Source: Sialis fuliginosa
Lineage: Eukaryota > Arthropoda > Insecta > Megaloptera > Sialidae
Assembly (NCBI GenBank): GCA_961205875.1
Contig: OY540810.1
Coordinates: 32,798,001-32,862,000, forward strand
Direction of reading: 5' to 3'
DNA length: 64,000 nt
The notes under the pieces were generated by a model. That model was not told where the DNA came from and ran no database searches. It saw only the letters and a program-made list of their open reading frames with translations. This document shows, in pieces, positions 9,130 to 20,301 of this stretch; the stretch's first letter is position 1; each line of letters begins with the position of its first letter. The translations under genes and the position numbers were made by a program.

Positions 9130-10671
9130 AAAACATAGCCCAATGGGACCGAAAAAAAAACAGTGCTCTCCAGAATATTGTTGTGTCTTTTTTACTAATC
9201 GTAGTGAATACACATTATACATCATTTTTATATAAAGAGTGAATACATCATAAAGATACTAAAAGAAGAATTTAGAAATAAATGACATTTAAATTATATT
9301 TTTCAAGATGATTGAAAAATTAAATTCAGCAAGACCGATTGTATTACAAGATATTTATTATTTAGATGTACTTTAAAAATGATTATGTTTTATTAATTCA
9401 TTCCATGTTACGTTAATAAATTTGTATATTGTAAATAAACCTGTGGATAATATGAATGAATCATTTTAATGAATGAAACTTAAAACGATGAATCAACAAA
9501 GACCTGATCTACAAGAGAAAATAATAAACGGATTATTATGAATGACGACGTGGCTTTGAGAGAGGTGGCTCACATCGATATTACAGATCTCAGCAAAACT
9601 ATTTTTGGCTTCTGAAATACGTTCATTGTCTGCGGAAATTTCAATGAAGTAAATGAATACAAGGAGTTCTTTTGTAAATAAATGAAGAAGTTGGTATTTA
9701 CGATGAACACACCACCCTTGAAAATCGATTGGTACCTATATTGGAATTTCTATAGTAAAGGATGATTACCTTTTTCATTGTTAAATCTCAAGAAATAAAT
9801 ATGTAAAATGTATTTATTTTATATCTTTAAACATTTATAGCAAAATAAAAGTATACTATTTAAATATAATTGAGAAATTTTATTTATCTGTTTTTATTAT
9901 AATGTTCTATTTAACTTCTCATTAGGAAGTTATTGTAATCGGTCCAAAAATCAAAATAAAAAATTTCAACATATTTTTGTTTCAAGGTCACTATAGTATA
10001 TTTACACTATTTTCAGAAATATGTATGTGTGTGTGTTTATGTACGTATGCGCATACCATTTTTTACGTGCACGAAATCTCGCAAATAAAAAATGCTATTG
10101 ACTTCGTTGGGATGCGAATCGAAGCGTCTTGACGTGAATATGATCTGAAAAAGGATTTACGGGAGTAAAAGAGGTGTAAATGTTTGTGTGGGTAAAAATA
10201 TTTTTTTGGTCGGACTTACTTAAAACTTAGCATAAATAAATATTTTACATTACAAATAATGAAAAATGTATTTCAGTATTTTTTTACATGTGCCTTTCAT
10301 TGAAGAGGTGAAAACTACCCTCAAAATTTCATGTTTCCTTTAAAACAAACGCAATTAAATTCAAACTGTCAGATTAGTTATTCTAAAAATGTAAGAAGTA
10401 GAAATAATAGAAAATTAATATTCATAATACAAAGGTGAGTTTTATTTCTGGAAAAATTCCATTAAAATTTTTATATACATATCAAAAAATTATTTACATA
10501 AACTATAATAAATAATCAGTATTCAAGTATTTATAGTCATACCATGTGGGGTAAGTGCTTGTGTGGACCTCAAGGGTCGAACCTAAGTCTTGTTCTTTTT
10601 CAGTTTACCAAATAATACCCACCAATTGTTGTAAATCCATTATTTCTCGATTTTGAATAAATCACTTAAAT
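9130..10671. other. Rest of the long intron before the constant exon
   Basis: AT-rich, with a short GT-rich run at about 10022-10045. A patch at 9480-9760 contains short broken open pieces but no recognisable domain. No further DNA-binding module was found here by eye. Confidence 0.4.
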
Positions 10672-10691
10672 TTATTTCTTTATTTTTACAG
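10672..10691 (+). promoter_or_regulatory. Shared 3' splice site of the constant exon
   Basis: TTATTTCTTTATTTTTACAG is a textbook polypyrimidine tract and AG. The exon that follows starts with a complete codon (CAA). All five upstream modules end after a complete codon, so every one of them joins here in frame. Confidence 0.8.
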
Positions 10692-11702
10692 CAACCTGAA
10701 ATTGCACCGTCTACATCCGTCGATTACGAGAGCGGTTCAGTTTCCAATTCTTCAAACTTCCAGGTGAAGGCAGAGCCACTGGACATCAAACCAGAGATCG
10801 ACTACAGCCAATATGCGGGTATTCCAGACCATTTAGAAGACCCGCTGATAGCTTCCGTCAAAGTAGAACCGGACGAAGAAGATGAATCGATAGAAGAGAG
10901 TGACTACAGAATAACTACCCCAATCGTTGAATACCACGAACCGGATGTTGGGATATCCGAATGGTCGAACGGATCAGAGAAAAATGTATCAAATGACCCT
11001 CCTCCAGCAAAAAGAAAGAAAGTTACAAAAACTAAAGAAGTTCATCGTCAACTTGCAACATTACAACCGCCCAAAGAAGTCAGTCATGTGTTAACGAATG
11101 ATGAAGATGAGTATGATGTATTTGGGCAACACATAGCATCTCAGCTTCGATTGTTACCTACAGAAATAGCTCTGAAAGCTCAAGAAGAATTAAGAAGTGT
11201 TATATTAAAAATTATAACTAACTACATCAAAGAAAAAGAAAGTATTAAAGAACTAAGTCAAGATGAAGTTGTTATAAAAGATGTAGACGAAGAGGAAGAG
11301 AACATTAATACTGAAAATATAAATGTGAAAAATACAGAAGAAAATGATACAGATGGTAGGAAAAAGGTTGCTGCTGATGGAAGTAGTAAAGAAATGAACG
11401 AACCGGAGATGCGGAGAAGAAAAACGGCAGTTAGAACATTAAGTGAAAGTGAGTTAAGAAGAAATGAAGAATTAGGTATATTTGGTAAACAGATTGCGAT
11501 ACAGTTACGCGAGTTGCCCGCGACAATAGCGTTAGAAGTGCAGTCGGAAATAATATCTAGTGTGACTAAAAAACGGATTGAGTATCTTAGGACGCAAAGA
11601 GAATCTAGTGCAATATCTCGATGTACCAGTGATGAAAATGTGACGTTGCTTAGGAAATCACCGCTCGCGGAAAAAGTAGTGAAAAATACATATGCTTATT
11701 AA
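10692..11702 (+). CDS. Constant 3' coding exon: SUMO-site, NLS-like and tandem BESS-like tail shared by the modules
   Basis: 336 codons plus TAA, starting after the acceptor at 10691. An in-frame ATG at 10653 lies in the upstream intron and is not a good start. Residues 25-59 hold three psi-K-x-E sumoylation-type sites (VKAE, IKPE, VKVE) in an acidic context. Residues 103-115 (PPPAKRKKVTKTK) look like a nuclear localisation signal. Residues about 137-172 (DEYDVFGQHIASQLRLLP) and 258-292 (ELGIFGKQIAIQLRELP) are two BESS-like motifs, clearly copies of each other, joined by an acidic linker at about 187-222. BESS motifs mediate protein-protein contacts, including self-association, in MADF and related factors. 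The exon has no DNA-binding domain of its own, which fits a common tail for the modules at 307, 1935, 3740, 7362 and 8197. Confidence 0.8.
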   Translation, partial: QPEIAPSTSVDYESGSVSNSSNFQVKAEPLDIKPEIDYSQYAGIPDHLEDPLIASVKVEPDEEDESIEESDYRITTPIVEYHEPDVGISEWSNGSEKNVSNDPPPAKRKKVTKTKEVHRQLATLQPPKEVSHVLTNDEDEYDVFGQHIASQLRLLPTEIALKAQEELRSVILKIITNYIKEKESIKELSQDEVVIKDVDEEEENINTENINVKNTEENDTDGRKKVAADGSSKEMNEPEMRRRKTAVRTLSESELRRNEELGIFGKQIAIQLRELPATIALEVQSEIISSVTKKRIEYLRTQRESSAISRCTSDENVTLLRKSPLAEKVVKNTYAY

Positions 11703-11771
11703 TTTGTGTTTACGTTTTTGTAATCTGTATAAGATTTTGTTGGAAGAATTGGTGAATTTAATTTTACAGAG

Positions 11772-11777
11772 AATAAA
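11772..11777 (+). terminator. Polyadenylation signal AATAAA for the constant exon
   Basis: AATAAA lies 70 bases after the stop codon and is followed by a TGTGTTTGTG-like GT-rich stretch, the expected layout for 3' end formation. It implies a short 3' UTR of about 90-100 bases. Confidence 0.55.
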
Positions 11778-11789
11778 TAATTTGTGTTT

Positions 11790-13677
11790 GTGAATTATTT
11801 GTTTATTTTTATATACTTATTTTATAAATATATTTAAAGTTCATAATTTATTAAAACAAAATCTTATACGATCACTAATTTACAATTTTTTTTAATGCGC
11901 ATTCTTGAAGAAATATATGGACTTTAAAATATTTTAAGATATTTTTTTAGTTTTCAATAGATGTTAAATTATTTGTTTAAAGATACGGAAATCACAAAAT
12001 CGGACATTTATAATATATTATATTTGTAGCGTAGTAAGAATTTAATAGAGTTACATTTTTATGAATGTATTGTAAATTTAAAAAATTGAACTCAATTAAT
12101 ACATGACTACGCCCATATTTCTTTATATTGGTTTTTATTTCATGTCAAAACTGGAAATGACTACAGCACTTTTAAGTATTATTACAATTATGATGAATAG
12201 TATTTTCTTATAAATATATATATTATATATGAACAAAATAATAAGTAAGTTGAAAATGTCTCATTTTATTATAATAATTGTTAGTTTCTCCAAAGAATAT
12301 TATAAAATTTTCAAAATATAATGTAAAAATGTTTTTTTATATTCCTTATTATATCTCTTTAAGGTAAGTACATTTTTTTCTATCTCTTAATTAATTTAGT
12401 TGAAATTATCCCAGACCAGGGGACTTTTTTTAGATTAATGAAAAATACAACAAACAAAATTTTCCAGGGTTATCAAATATCAACATAAAAAAACATTCAT
12501 TAGGTATTAAACCGTAAAAAAAGTTTTAGTCACTTAAAATTTTTCTATTTTTTCAAATTGGAGATAGCAGAGAATGTTACGAACAACGTTTATTGAATTT
12601 TTTTATAAATGCTTATAAAACCGATATTTATAATGATAAAAAAACAATAATTTTGCAATAAACCCATGAAATACAAAACCAAATCGGAGTAAACTTAGGG
12701 TATTATTCTACACCACATTTCCAACAAATCCTGTGAGTAGCAAAACTGTAGCTAAAAATTCATATTTTAGGCACTTTTAGTTCCCACATCCTGGATATTA
12801 TCATTATCAGTGATGTTGTATTTTGTATTACATAATTGTTTTTTATTTTTATTATAAATATTAGTAATCTTATACAGTAAGTTATACATTTATTTAATTT
12901 TTCTCAAAATAATTTAGATATTTCATATCTATCATACTTTGGCCATGATCTTCAATTGTTTTATCAGGACTTAGAACTGTGAGTAGTGCGTGGCTGAAGG
13001 TCACGTGTGATTTTTACCAAAATAATGGAGCCATTGTGTATAAAAAAAAATTGTTTTGAAGCAGATATGAATATATATAAAATACACTTTTGTCAGATAA
13101 AATAATTTAAACAAATATGAACTATCTGAATTATAGTCCAATTCAAGATCTTATGTAAGTCCATTTTGTTTCTAAGAGAATTTTATCAACGATAGTTTTT
13201 GGCATTCTGAATTTATGAACGTAAGCTATATTTTATCAAATTTATAAATTTTAGTAATACCTTAGTGAAAATATGTCTCTAGTTTTTATGCGAAAACTAG
13301 AACTAAGAAGATCTACAACTTCCAATTGTTCCTGTAAAAAATTTTTTTTTTAGATTATTAGAACATTTGATCAGCATACTTTGAATTATTATTTCCCCAA
13401 GTTACAAAAAATTTCAACCAGAAAGCAAAATTCAATGCTTTTGTGCGGGGTCCTTTCGTTTGTTCTACTGCTAAAACGGCTCGTTTGCGGACATCGGTTT
13501 CATAACAAAAAACGATTGTTTAAATATCCTCGACAACTGCTAAAAGTTTTTCGGTATATTTGCGAGACATCCTGTATATTTTTTAGTAGTAGCATATATT
13601 AAAAAAAGGTTTAATATAAGATAGTATCTAAGATATATATAAAGTTAAATTACAATTAACAGCAATAATTGTTTATG
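11790..13677. other. Gene-poor AT-rich stretch with repeat fragments
   Basis: At about 12680-12790 a minus-oriented fragment of an interspersed repeat contains TCGGAGTAAACTTAGGGTAT; relatives lie at about 42720, 49510 and 49960. At about 13400-13590 a right-end-like piece closes with GCGAGACATCCTGTATATTT, like a TIR fragment. No gene is seen. Confidence 0.5.
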
Positions 13678-13799
13678 ACCAGAAAGACAAAACAGCAACA
13701 CGGTGGTTTTTTGACAAAATTCAAAATAGCAACAAATCTATTACATTTTTAAATACCAAGTATTTTAAAAACACCGTGTTACTGTTTTGTCTTTTTGGT
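13678..13799. mobile_element. Small foldback element
   Basis: A 122-bp hairpin with 28-bp arms, AGAAAGACAAAACAGCAACA against the near complement TGTTACTGTTTTGTCTTTTT. No target duplication was identified. Confidence 0.65.
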
Positions 13800-14202
13800 T
13801 TAAACACGGCATAAGCGTTACAAGTTGTAGTTTGTAGTAAAAAAAATAATAAAATACGAGTTTCTACAACGCAAAAGACAACTTAAAAAAAAAATGTTTC
13901 ATAAAATTGTAGAAATAATATAATTTTTTGAAGAAATAATTTAACAATAAATTGATAATTTGTTTTATATCACGCAAATGGAAAATTTGTCGAGTTTTCA
14001 TTTAAAGGATTTAATCGTTTTGGCTTCTAAATAATTTGTAATGCTACATATTTACGATAATATTATATGAAAAAGATTCATTTAACTTTTTCACTAAAAC
14101 AAACTCATTAATTTTCCTCACTTCGTTCTGCGCAGATAACCGTTATTATGTATGCACATTTTAAATTAATTTTACCCACTATGTGTAATGGTCTTTGTTA
14201 AA
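13800..14202. other. No gene seen
   Basis: AT-rich sequence with no coding signal or repeat ends. Confidence 0.4.
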
Positions 14203-14560
14203 TCTACTATATATAACGAAGTGCCCTGACTGACTGACTGACTGATAATCATTTTTTTGACCATTTCCACTCATCGGAGAAACTTGAAATTTGGTATATA
14301 CATTCCTTGGGGGTAAAAAATAACAACTAGTGGGCCTTTTTTGAAAAAGTTTATAAATGGGGTAACAAGGGGCCCCCAATTTTTCAAAAAAAAAGTTAGA
14401 ATTTTTTTATTATTATTTTTATATTCCTTGGGCGATATAATGTAAGGTTCAAATTTCAGATTTAAAAAAAAAGAAAAAAAAAGGAAAAAAAAAGTTTTGA
14501 TGTAAAAAAGTATCAAAACGAAAACCGATATTAGATTTTTTTAATTTTTTTCAAATACTT
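14203..14560 (+). mobile_element. Helitron-like 5' fragment
   Basis: It begins A|TCTACTATATATAACGAAG, followed by four CTGA units and GAAACTTGAAATTTGGTATA, the style of the 5' end of insect Helitrons. No CTRR 3' end was found, so it is truncated or decayed. Confidence 0.45.
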
Positions 14561-15559
14561 TGGTTAATTGACAACCATAAACCCGTGTCTGATTTTTGAA
14601 AAAGATATGTTAAAGAGGAGAAAATAAACAAAATACGTTTACATATAATGCGCTTTAAGCATTTACTAAATTAATTGCAAATGTCGTAACTATGGATACA
14701 TTATATTTTATTGATTATTTTAAAAAAATTTAAATGTCAGTGGCCATTTAAAATTTTGAAGTGAACAATAAAATATAACAAAAAAGAAATATAAAGAACA
14801 TAACGAATGAAAAAATATGCACAACTCTAATGTAATATATAATTAAAATTTTCATAAATAAATTTGACAAAAAAATTGAAGACAAACAATTACAGCATTC
14901 GGACACAATTCGACCAACATTCGGCGATAGATATGTGTTCCCGGTACAAATAAAAATTAAGTATATAATGACATTTTTTTAATCTTAAGTCATTGAATTA
15001 TCAATATTTTTACTTTCATAGGTATAGGTATTTTTTTATATTTATTTGTAATCATAAATATCAGAAGAATTTATATAATTTCAAATTAACATTGTAATTT
15101 TAAATGATATTATTTTAATTGTTGTTTGAAACTGTATATCTGTCATCTTTACCCAATGTACTAACCTAAAATGTACATTTACAAAATTAAAACAAGATGT
15201 TGATTTATTGCAAATTGTTACGAAAGCTTCATTCAATTGACAAGACCTATATTTGATTGTAATTAATTAATTAATTGTACAAAGGGTGTACGAGTATCTA
15301 CAAGAGCTAATAATGTATTTATATAGACACATTGATGAATTTTTGAAAGACACGAGCAGAAAAACCAAAAATGAAATTATTTTTAATATTCATAAAATGT
15401 TCAAATCATGTAAGTACATGATGTAATACAATACATGTACCAGAAGTCATAAAATAATTTTTTGTCGTTGTCATATCAGAAACAAATGTCATAATATGTA
15501 TTTAGTATGCAATATATTTTCATACGACAAGAGTTGAAAACGCATCGTAAACAAATATA
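14561..15559. other. No gene seen
   Basis: Very AT-rich, with no domain and no clear repeat ends. Confidence 0.4.
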
Positions 15560-15848
15560 CAGGTAATCCTCGACTTATAATTGTCTTTGTCTCTTTCTTA
15601 CATGCACATATTACATAAATGAAACAAACAGTTCCGGGAATTTCCCAAAAATGTAATTTATTATTATTTATGTAGATATTTTTGGGAACCCGCAACTGTT
15701 TGTTATGTATAGAAAATGCGATTCGCTTCACATCAAGGAAAACGTCCAAAGCAAAAATATGTACATATTGTACGTGTTAACTTACAACTTATTCTATTTA
15801 CGATCGATGTTTAGAAACCTATCTCGGTTGTAAGTCGAGGAATACCTG
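15560..15848. mobile_element. TA-target MITE, family CAGGTAWTMCTCGACTTA, copy 1
   Basis: A 289-bp element with ends CAGGTAATCCTCGACTTATA and GTAAGTCGAGGAATACCTG, flanked by TA on both sides. The same family recurs at 53098-53400. A minus-strand open frame across it is not coding. Confidence 0.8.
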
Positions 15849-16994
15849 TACTACGATATATAACGTATGTCTTATCAGTTTAAGCGTAAAAAATATCAAA
15901 GTTAATATTCAATGTTTTTAAATGCTGCGAGAAGTTCAAACATGCTTGACTGATTTAAATTTACTTTTTTCCTTATTTTATATATTACTTACAAAATAAC
16001 CAAGACGTTCCATTAAAATTTCAGGATTTGTGAAGTGTTCTGTCGTAGGAAAAGTTTAGGAAGCACTGTTCTACATCATACTTCAATATCAACCAAATTG
16101 AGTTATTGAGGGTAAAAAATATATTGAAAAAACCTCATAGAGAAACCATATTTAGTTTGTGCAATAAAGTTTTAACAGGTACGATTTTTCTAAAATATCT
16201 TAAAATTAATAAAATTAAAATTGATAAAAACCCAGCTCTAATGAATAAATAAGAAAGCACTCCGTCACAGCACTATATTATTCCGTCGCGGGAAAGTACC
16301 TACCATATAGGCCAGTCAGGATCCACTCAGGGCTAGCTACGTCACTGGTTACGATACTATATTATTGTTGGTTACGATATTTCATAAAACAGATATCGGT
16401 GCTTAGAATACATTGTCTGGAGGAATACGATAAAAGTTTTAACAGATTTTTTAGCGGAAAAGAGAATTTTGTCGCTTATATATGAGATTTTTAGAATCGA
16501 TAACTCAATTTCGCAAAAAGTGTATCTTACGATACTTTGCCTTGGAGGGGACGATATAGAAATAATTTAACCAGGTATGTTATAATTTAGGTATATAAAA
16601 ACATAGTACCTAGCCATGGAATACGGAATTTTATAATTTACGGTTTCAATATTTTATTTTATTAATTTAGGTTACTATGATTATGTCTCTTTAAAATATT
16701 TTTTGTCGAACAATTAAATGATTTTTGACACATATTAACAATTAAATATTTTGAAATGTCTATATTGATTGAAAATTTAAATATGAAGAAACATTTCACT
16801 TCCATGAAAGGTAAAATATCGAAATTAATTATTAGGTTTGGTGTAAATTTTTCGAAACACAATTTTTCGAATCACAATTTTTTGAATCAAAATTCTTCGA
16901 ATGAACAATTTTTCGAAAAATTTAAGTTTTATTGTTCAAATTTTAATTAGTTAATAAAATATTAAGTAAAGTAATATTTGGACATTTTACGATA
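15849..16994. other. Gene-poor stretch with a hAT-type end and a TTTTTCGAA repeat
   Basis: At about 16330-16347 GGGCTAGCTACGTCACTG looks like the end of a hAT MITE (reverse of CAGTGACGTAGCTAGCCC) without a visible partner. At 16844-16920 a loose tandem repeat of CACAATTTTTCGAAT-like units produces overlapping spurious open frames. No gene is seen. Confidence 0.5.
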
Positions 16995-17848
16995 TCCATA
17001 CTAATATTATAAATGCGAAAGTGTGTTTGTCTGTCTGTTTTCTGTTTGTTACCTTTTCACGGCTAAACCGCTTTACCGATTTTGATGAAATTTGGCAGTG
17101 AGATAGCTTGCATCCCGAGGACGGACATAGGCTATTTCGTATCTTAAAAATTCAACCCCTAAGAAATTGCAAGGGGGTAGAAATTTTTTAATTTTTTTTA
17201 GTAATTATTATTTTACCCCCCGATACATATGAAGGGTTGTAAGTGGTTTTATTCGATCCGGCGGGAAAAATACCACGGGAGCGTAGGTTTTAGGGGGCAA
17301 AACAACCCTCTATCTCGCATAGGAGCCGAGATATTTACGATTTTGTATAATGAAAGAAAACTAAAAATAAAAAAATTTAATATTTTACCCCCTGTCACAT
17401 ATGAAGAGTTGTAATTGATTACATTCGATCTGGCGGGCAAAAATACTACGGAAGAGGGATTATTAGGGGGACAAAACAACCCCTTATCTTACATAGGAGT
17501 CGCGACTTATATTATAAATGCGAAAGTGTATCTCTCAGTCTGTCTATTTGTTACCTGTTCACGACTAAACTGCTTTACCGATTTTGATGAAATTTGGCAG
17601 TGAGATGGCTTACATCCCAAGGACGGATTAAGGCTATTTCATATCTCGAAAATTCAACCCCTAAGGAATTGCAAGGGGGAGGAAAATTTTTAATTTTTTT
17701 TAGTAATTAATATTTTACCCGTTACATATGAAGGGTTGTAAGTGGTTTTATTCGATCCAGCGGGAAAAATACCACGGGGGTGGGGGTTTTAGGGCGGAAA
17801 AACCCCTCTATCTCGCATAGGAGCCGACACATTTACGATTTTGTATAA

Positions 17849-19178
17849 CACTGGTAAACACTGTTTTTGTCACACGTACTTTGTGATGATTTTTGTTCAT
17901 GTTGGTGTACCCTCATTAACAATATATAATAATTTTGTTTCAATCACGTCCAGTTTTTTTGTGACAGCTACATATTCATTTATGACCTCATATACGTGTC
18001 TTTTTTTTAATAATTTCATTTAGACGACTGTATACCTATTGCATTCAACTAACTTACATCTTATATACGTTTGTTACATCGTAAACATGTCACGAAAGTG
18101 TTCTAACAACCCCGACAGTTTTTGTTATTTGTGTGGAGAATTAACTTTTACAACTCAGCGTCGAAATTTCACATCATTAATTGAACAGTGCTATTTAGAC
18201 TATTTTGGATTTCCTGTGAGGAATAAAGATAAATCCTGGGTTCCACATAAATGTTGTGTAACGTGTGTGAGACTGCTATTAGGTTGAGCTAAACAAGAAC
18301 CCAGACATATGCCATTTGCTATACCAATGATTTGGACCGAACCAAAGGATCATGTAAGTGATTGTTATTTTTGTTTGACTCAAACAAAAGGCATTACAAC
18401 CAAGGCCAAACACACTATCCAGTATCCAAACTTGTCTTCGGCCAACAGACCCATCCTACATAGTACCGAACTGCCTGTGCCAAAGCCTCCAAATCGATCA
18501 AAAAGTCAGGATTTGTATATCTGAAAGAGAAATTCCCCAAACTCAGCGAGGCAAAAATTAAAGAGGGAATATTTGTAGGTCCACAAATACGGCAACTGAT
18601 AAAGGATAAGAGCTTTGAAGAAAAACCAAATTATCAGGAAAAACTCGCCTAGAAATGTTTTGTGAACGTTGTCCAAAATTTTCTAGGAAACCATAAATCG
18701 GAAAATTACAAAGACTTAATAAATGAACTTATAATGTCATATAAAGCTTTGGGGTGTAATATGTCCTTAAAAATACATATGCTGGACTCTCATCTGGATT
18801 TCTTTCCGGCAAATTTGGGTGCTGTGAGTGATGAACAAGGCGAGAGGTTCCATCAGGACATTTCCTTAATGGAGAAGCGCTATCAAGGGAAATGGAGTCC
18901 AGGAATACTAGCAGATTATTGTTGGAGACTTAAAAAAGACCTTCCAGAAGCCAAATATTCACGAAAATCATAAGTATTTATTCTATATTAAGCAATAATT
19001 TCTCTAAATGTAGCTGATGTTTGTACTTTTTACGAAAATATATGTTTTGATGTCACAAGGAAACCTGACGTGTCAATTTTTTTTCATTCACATATTATTG
19101 TTTGGTGGCCCTAGTACATTCAAAATTTGATATAAGTTTTCATGTGACAAAAAAAAGTTCAAATTTTGTTGACCAGTG
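17849..19178 (+). mobile_element. TIR transposon nested in the Helitron, TAA target duplication (TIR CACTGGTMAACA)
   Basis: The left end is CACTGGTAAACACTG and the right end GTTGACCAGTG. TAA flanks both sides (17846-17848 and 19179-19181). The empty site is visible in the Helitron's own other repeat, which reads TTTGTATAATGAAAGAAAAC where this copy has TTTGTATAA[element]TTAAAGAAAAC. TTTTTGTCACA follows both TIRs internally. The 1330-bp element carries the broken gene at 18087-18973, so that gene family appears to be mobile-element cargo or a transposase. Confidence 0.8.
18087..18973 (+). pseudogene. Internally deleted copy of an insect-wide unnamed multi-copy protein family
   Basis: The reading starts at ATG 18087 (MSRKCSNNPDSFCYLCGEL) with paired cysteines (FCYLCGE, HKCCVTC). 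It meets an in-frame TGA at 18285, where a Trp codon is expected, then continues (HMPFAIPMIWTEPKDH, DCYFC). At about 18500-18510 it jumps to a C-terminal part (YLKEKFPKLSEAKIKEG), broken once more at TAG 18651. It ends FFPANLGAVSDEQGERFHQ ... KYSRKS at TAA 18971-18973. I recognise the family as uncharacterised proteins present in many copies in arthropods; full members are much longer, so the central several hundred residues are deleted here. The conserved cysteine pairs suggest a zinc-binding N-terminus. Function is unknown. Its place exactly between TIRs suggests a transposon-encoded protein. Confidence 0.75.
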
Positions 19179-19280
19179 TAATTAAAGAAAACTAAAAATA
19201 AGATAAATTTAATATTTTACCCCCTGTCACATATGAAGGGTTTCGAAATCCACGCGAGCGAAGTCGCGGGTAGCAGCTAG

Positions 19281-19791
19281 TTAATGAATAAACTGTAAAT
19301 ATTGATAATGTTTCGGAAATTTATTAACACTGTATCTTCCGTAATTCATTATTATAACAAACATTAAATAGTAATTATATTTTCCTCGCTGTAAACCTTA
19401 AAAAAGAGCATATATATGTAGAATATTACCTCAAAAAAGAATTAAGGACCAAAAACAAGTAGATACTTAGTATTATTTAATTTATATTGTAGTGATTCAT
19501 GGCTTCTGAATTTAAGCTGCGTTGTTTCGATTGTTTCTTCAATTAATGAAGCTTGCACCTAGAAGCCGTGAATAACTTTAGGATCATAGCGGAAGCCTCA
19601 ATATTGATAGTAATTGATCAAAAATTTACTGGTGGAAGTTTGTTATGCCTGGAATACACTTCGCGATGATATTCACGAATATCATTTGTCCTAACATTCG
19701 TCTATTGCCCGAATATAGCGGCCCAAATAATCCGAACATTTGTGCAACGAAGATAAACAACATGAATATACCGTCTACACATTTGACAATG
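19281..19791. other. No gene seen
   Basis: AT-rich. A short imperfect palindrome around 19500-19575 has TGGCTTCTGAATTTAAG and CTAGAAGCCGTGAAT as possible arms of a small foldback. Confidence 0.35.
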
Positions 19792-20295
19792 AGTATGTTT
19801 ACACAGCGGTGTTGTTCCGGTTTTACTGTAACTGATGTAGTTTAACTGTTTTCAACGATGCTGTTTACAGTACGAGAATAATTTACGTCAGCTGGAATTA
19901 TAATTCCGATTTGAAGTACGCTATAAGTTCGATGGCGTACCAACAAGAAATCTCAAAAATACTTTGGCTCCTCTACGTTCCACGAATCACGCTTTCTTTT
20001 GTTTTCAATCTCTTCGTCTCAGGTGTTTTAACCATGTTTTAACTAACGACGCTTCTTTAAATGTTAATGAGAAGTGCATTACGATGAAATCTCTACATTC
20101 CGTAGATACGATAGATAGTTTTTATTCAGGCTCTATTTTGATTTAGTTATACTATGCCTGTAGATTAAGAGGAATAGCATAACTAAACCTGATTCGTTAT
20201 GTCAGGTGTAAAGCGCTATCTACGCGAAGTTTTACACCCAGTTTTACCATATCAGTTATAGTAAAACCGGAATAACAGCGCTGTATAAACGTACT
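19792..20295. mobile_element. TIR element (AGTAYGTTTAYACAGCG)
   Basis: About 504 bp with about 50-bp inverted ends: GTTTACACAGCGGTGTTG and TTCCGGTTTTACTGTAACTG on the left, and CAGTTATAGTAAAACCGGAA and AACAGCGCTGTATAAAC on the right. The two arms differ at several positions, so the insertion is old. The short open frames inside have no domain. Confidence 0.7.
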
Positions 20296-20301
20296 GAATG
20301 C

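Larger units (their letters stand above)
16995..19280 (+). mobile_element. Helitron with duplicated head and a nested TIR transposon
   Basis: The 5' end is A|TCCATACTAATATTATAAAT. The 3' end is a GC-rich hairpin (CGCGAGCGAAGTCGCG) followed by TAGCAGCTAG|T, the canonical CTRR terminus with insertion between A and T. The head motif ATATTATAAATGCGAAAGT occurs again at about 17508, so the first about 510 bp were partly duplicated in tandem. Both copies contain ACCGATTTTGATGAAATTTG and the TTCGATC-GCGGG-AAATAC landmarks. There is no Rep/helicase gene, so it is non-autonomous. A second transposon is inserted at 17849-19178. Confidence 0.85.

Noticed and set aside
10653..10691. ATG in frame with the constant exon, giving a 349-aa stand-alone protein
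   Set aside because: The 13 added codons are the polypyrimidine tract and AG of a strong acceptor, and the remaining protein would be a BESS tail without a DNA-binding domain.
13381..13602. 73-aa frame
   Set aside because: It contains a TIR-like end (GACATCCTGTATATTTT), lacks a good start codon and has no domain.
16756..16950. Opposed open frames of about 65 aa
   Set aside because: They come from a loose TTTTTCGAA tandem repeat with no stop codons in two frames.
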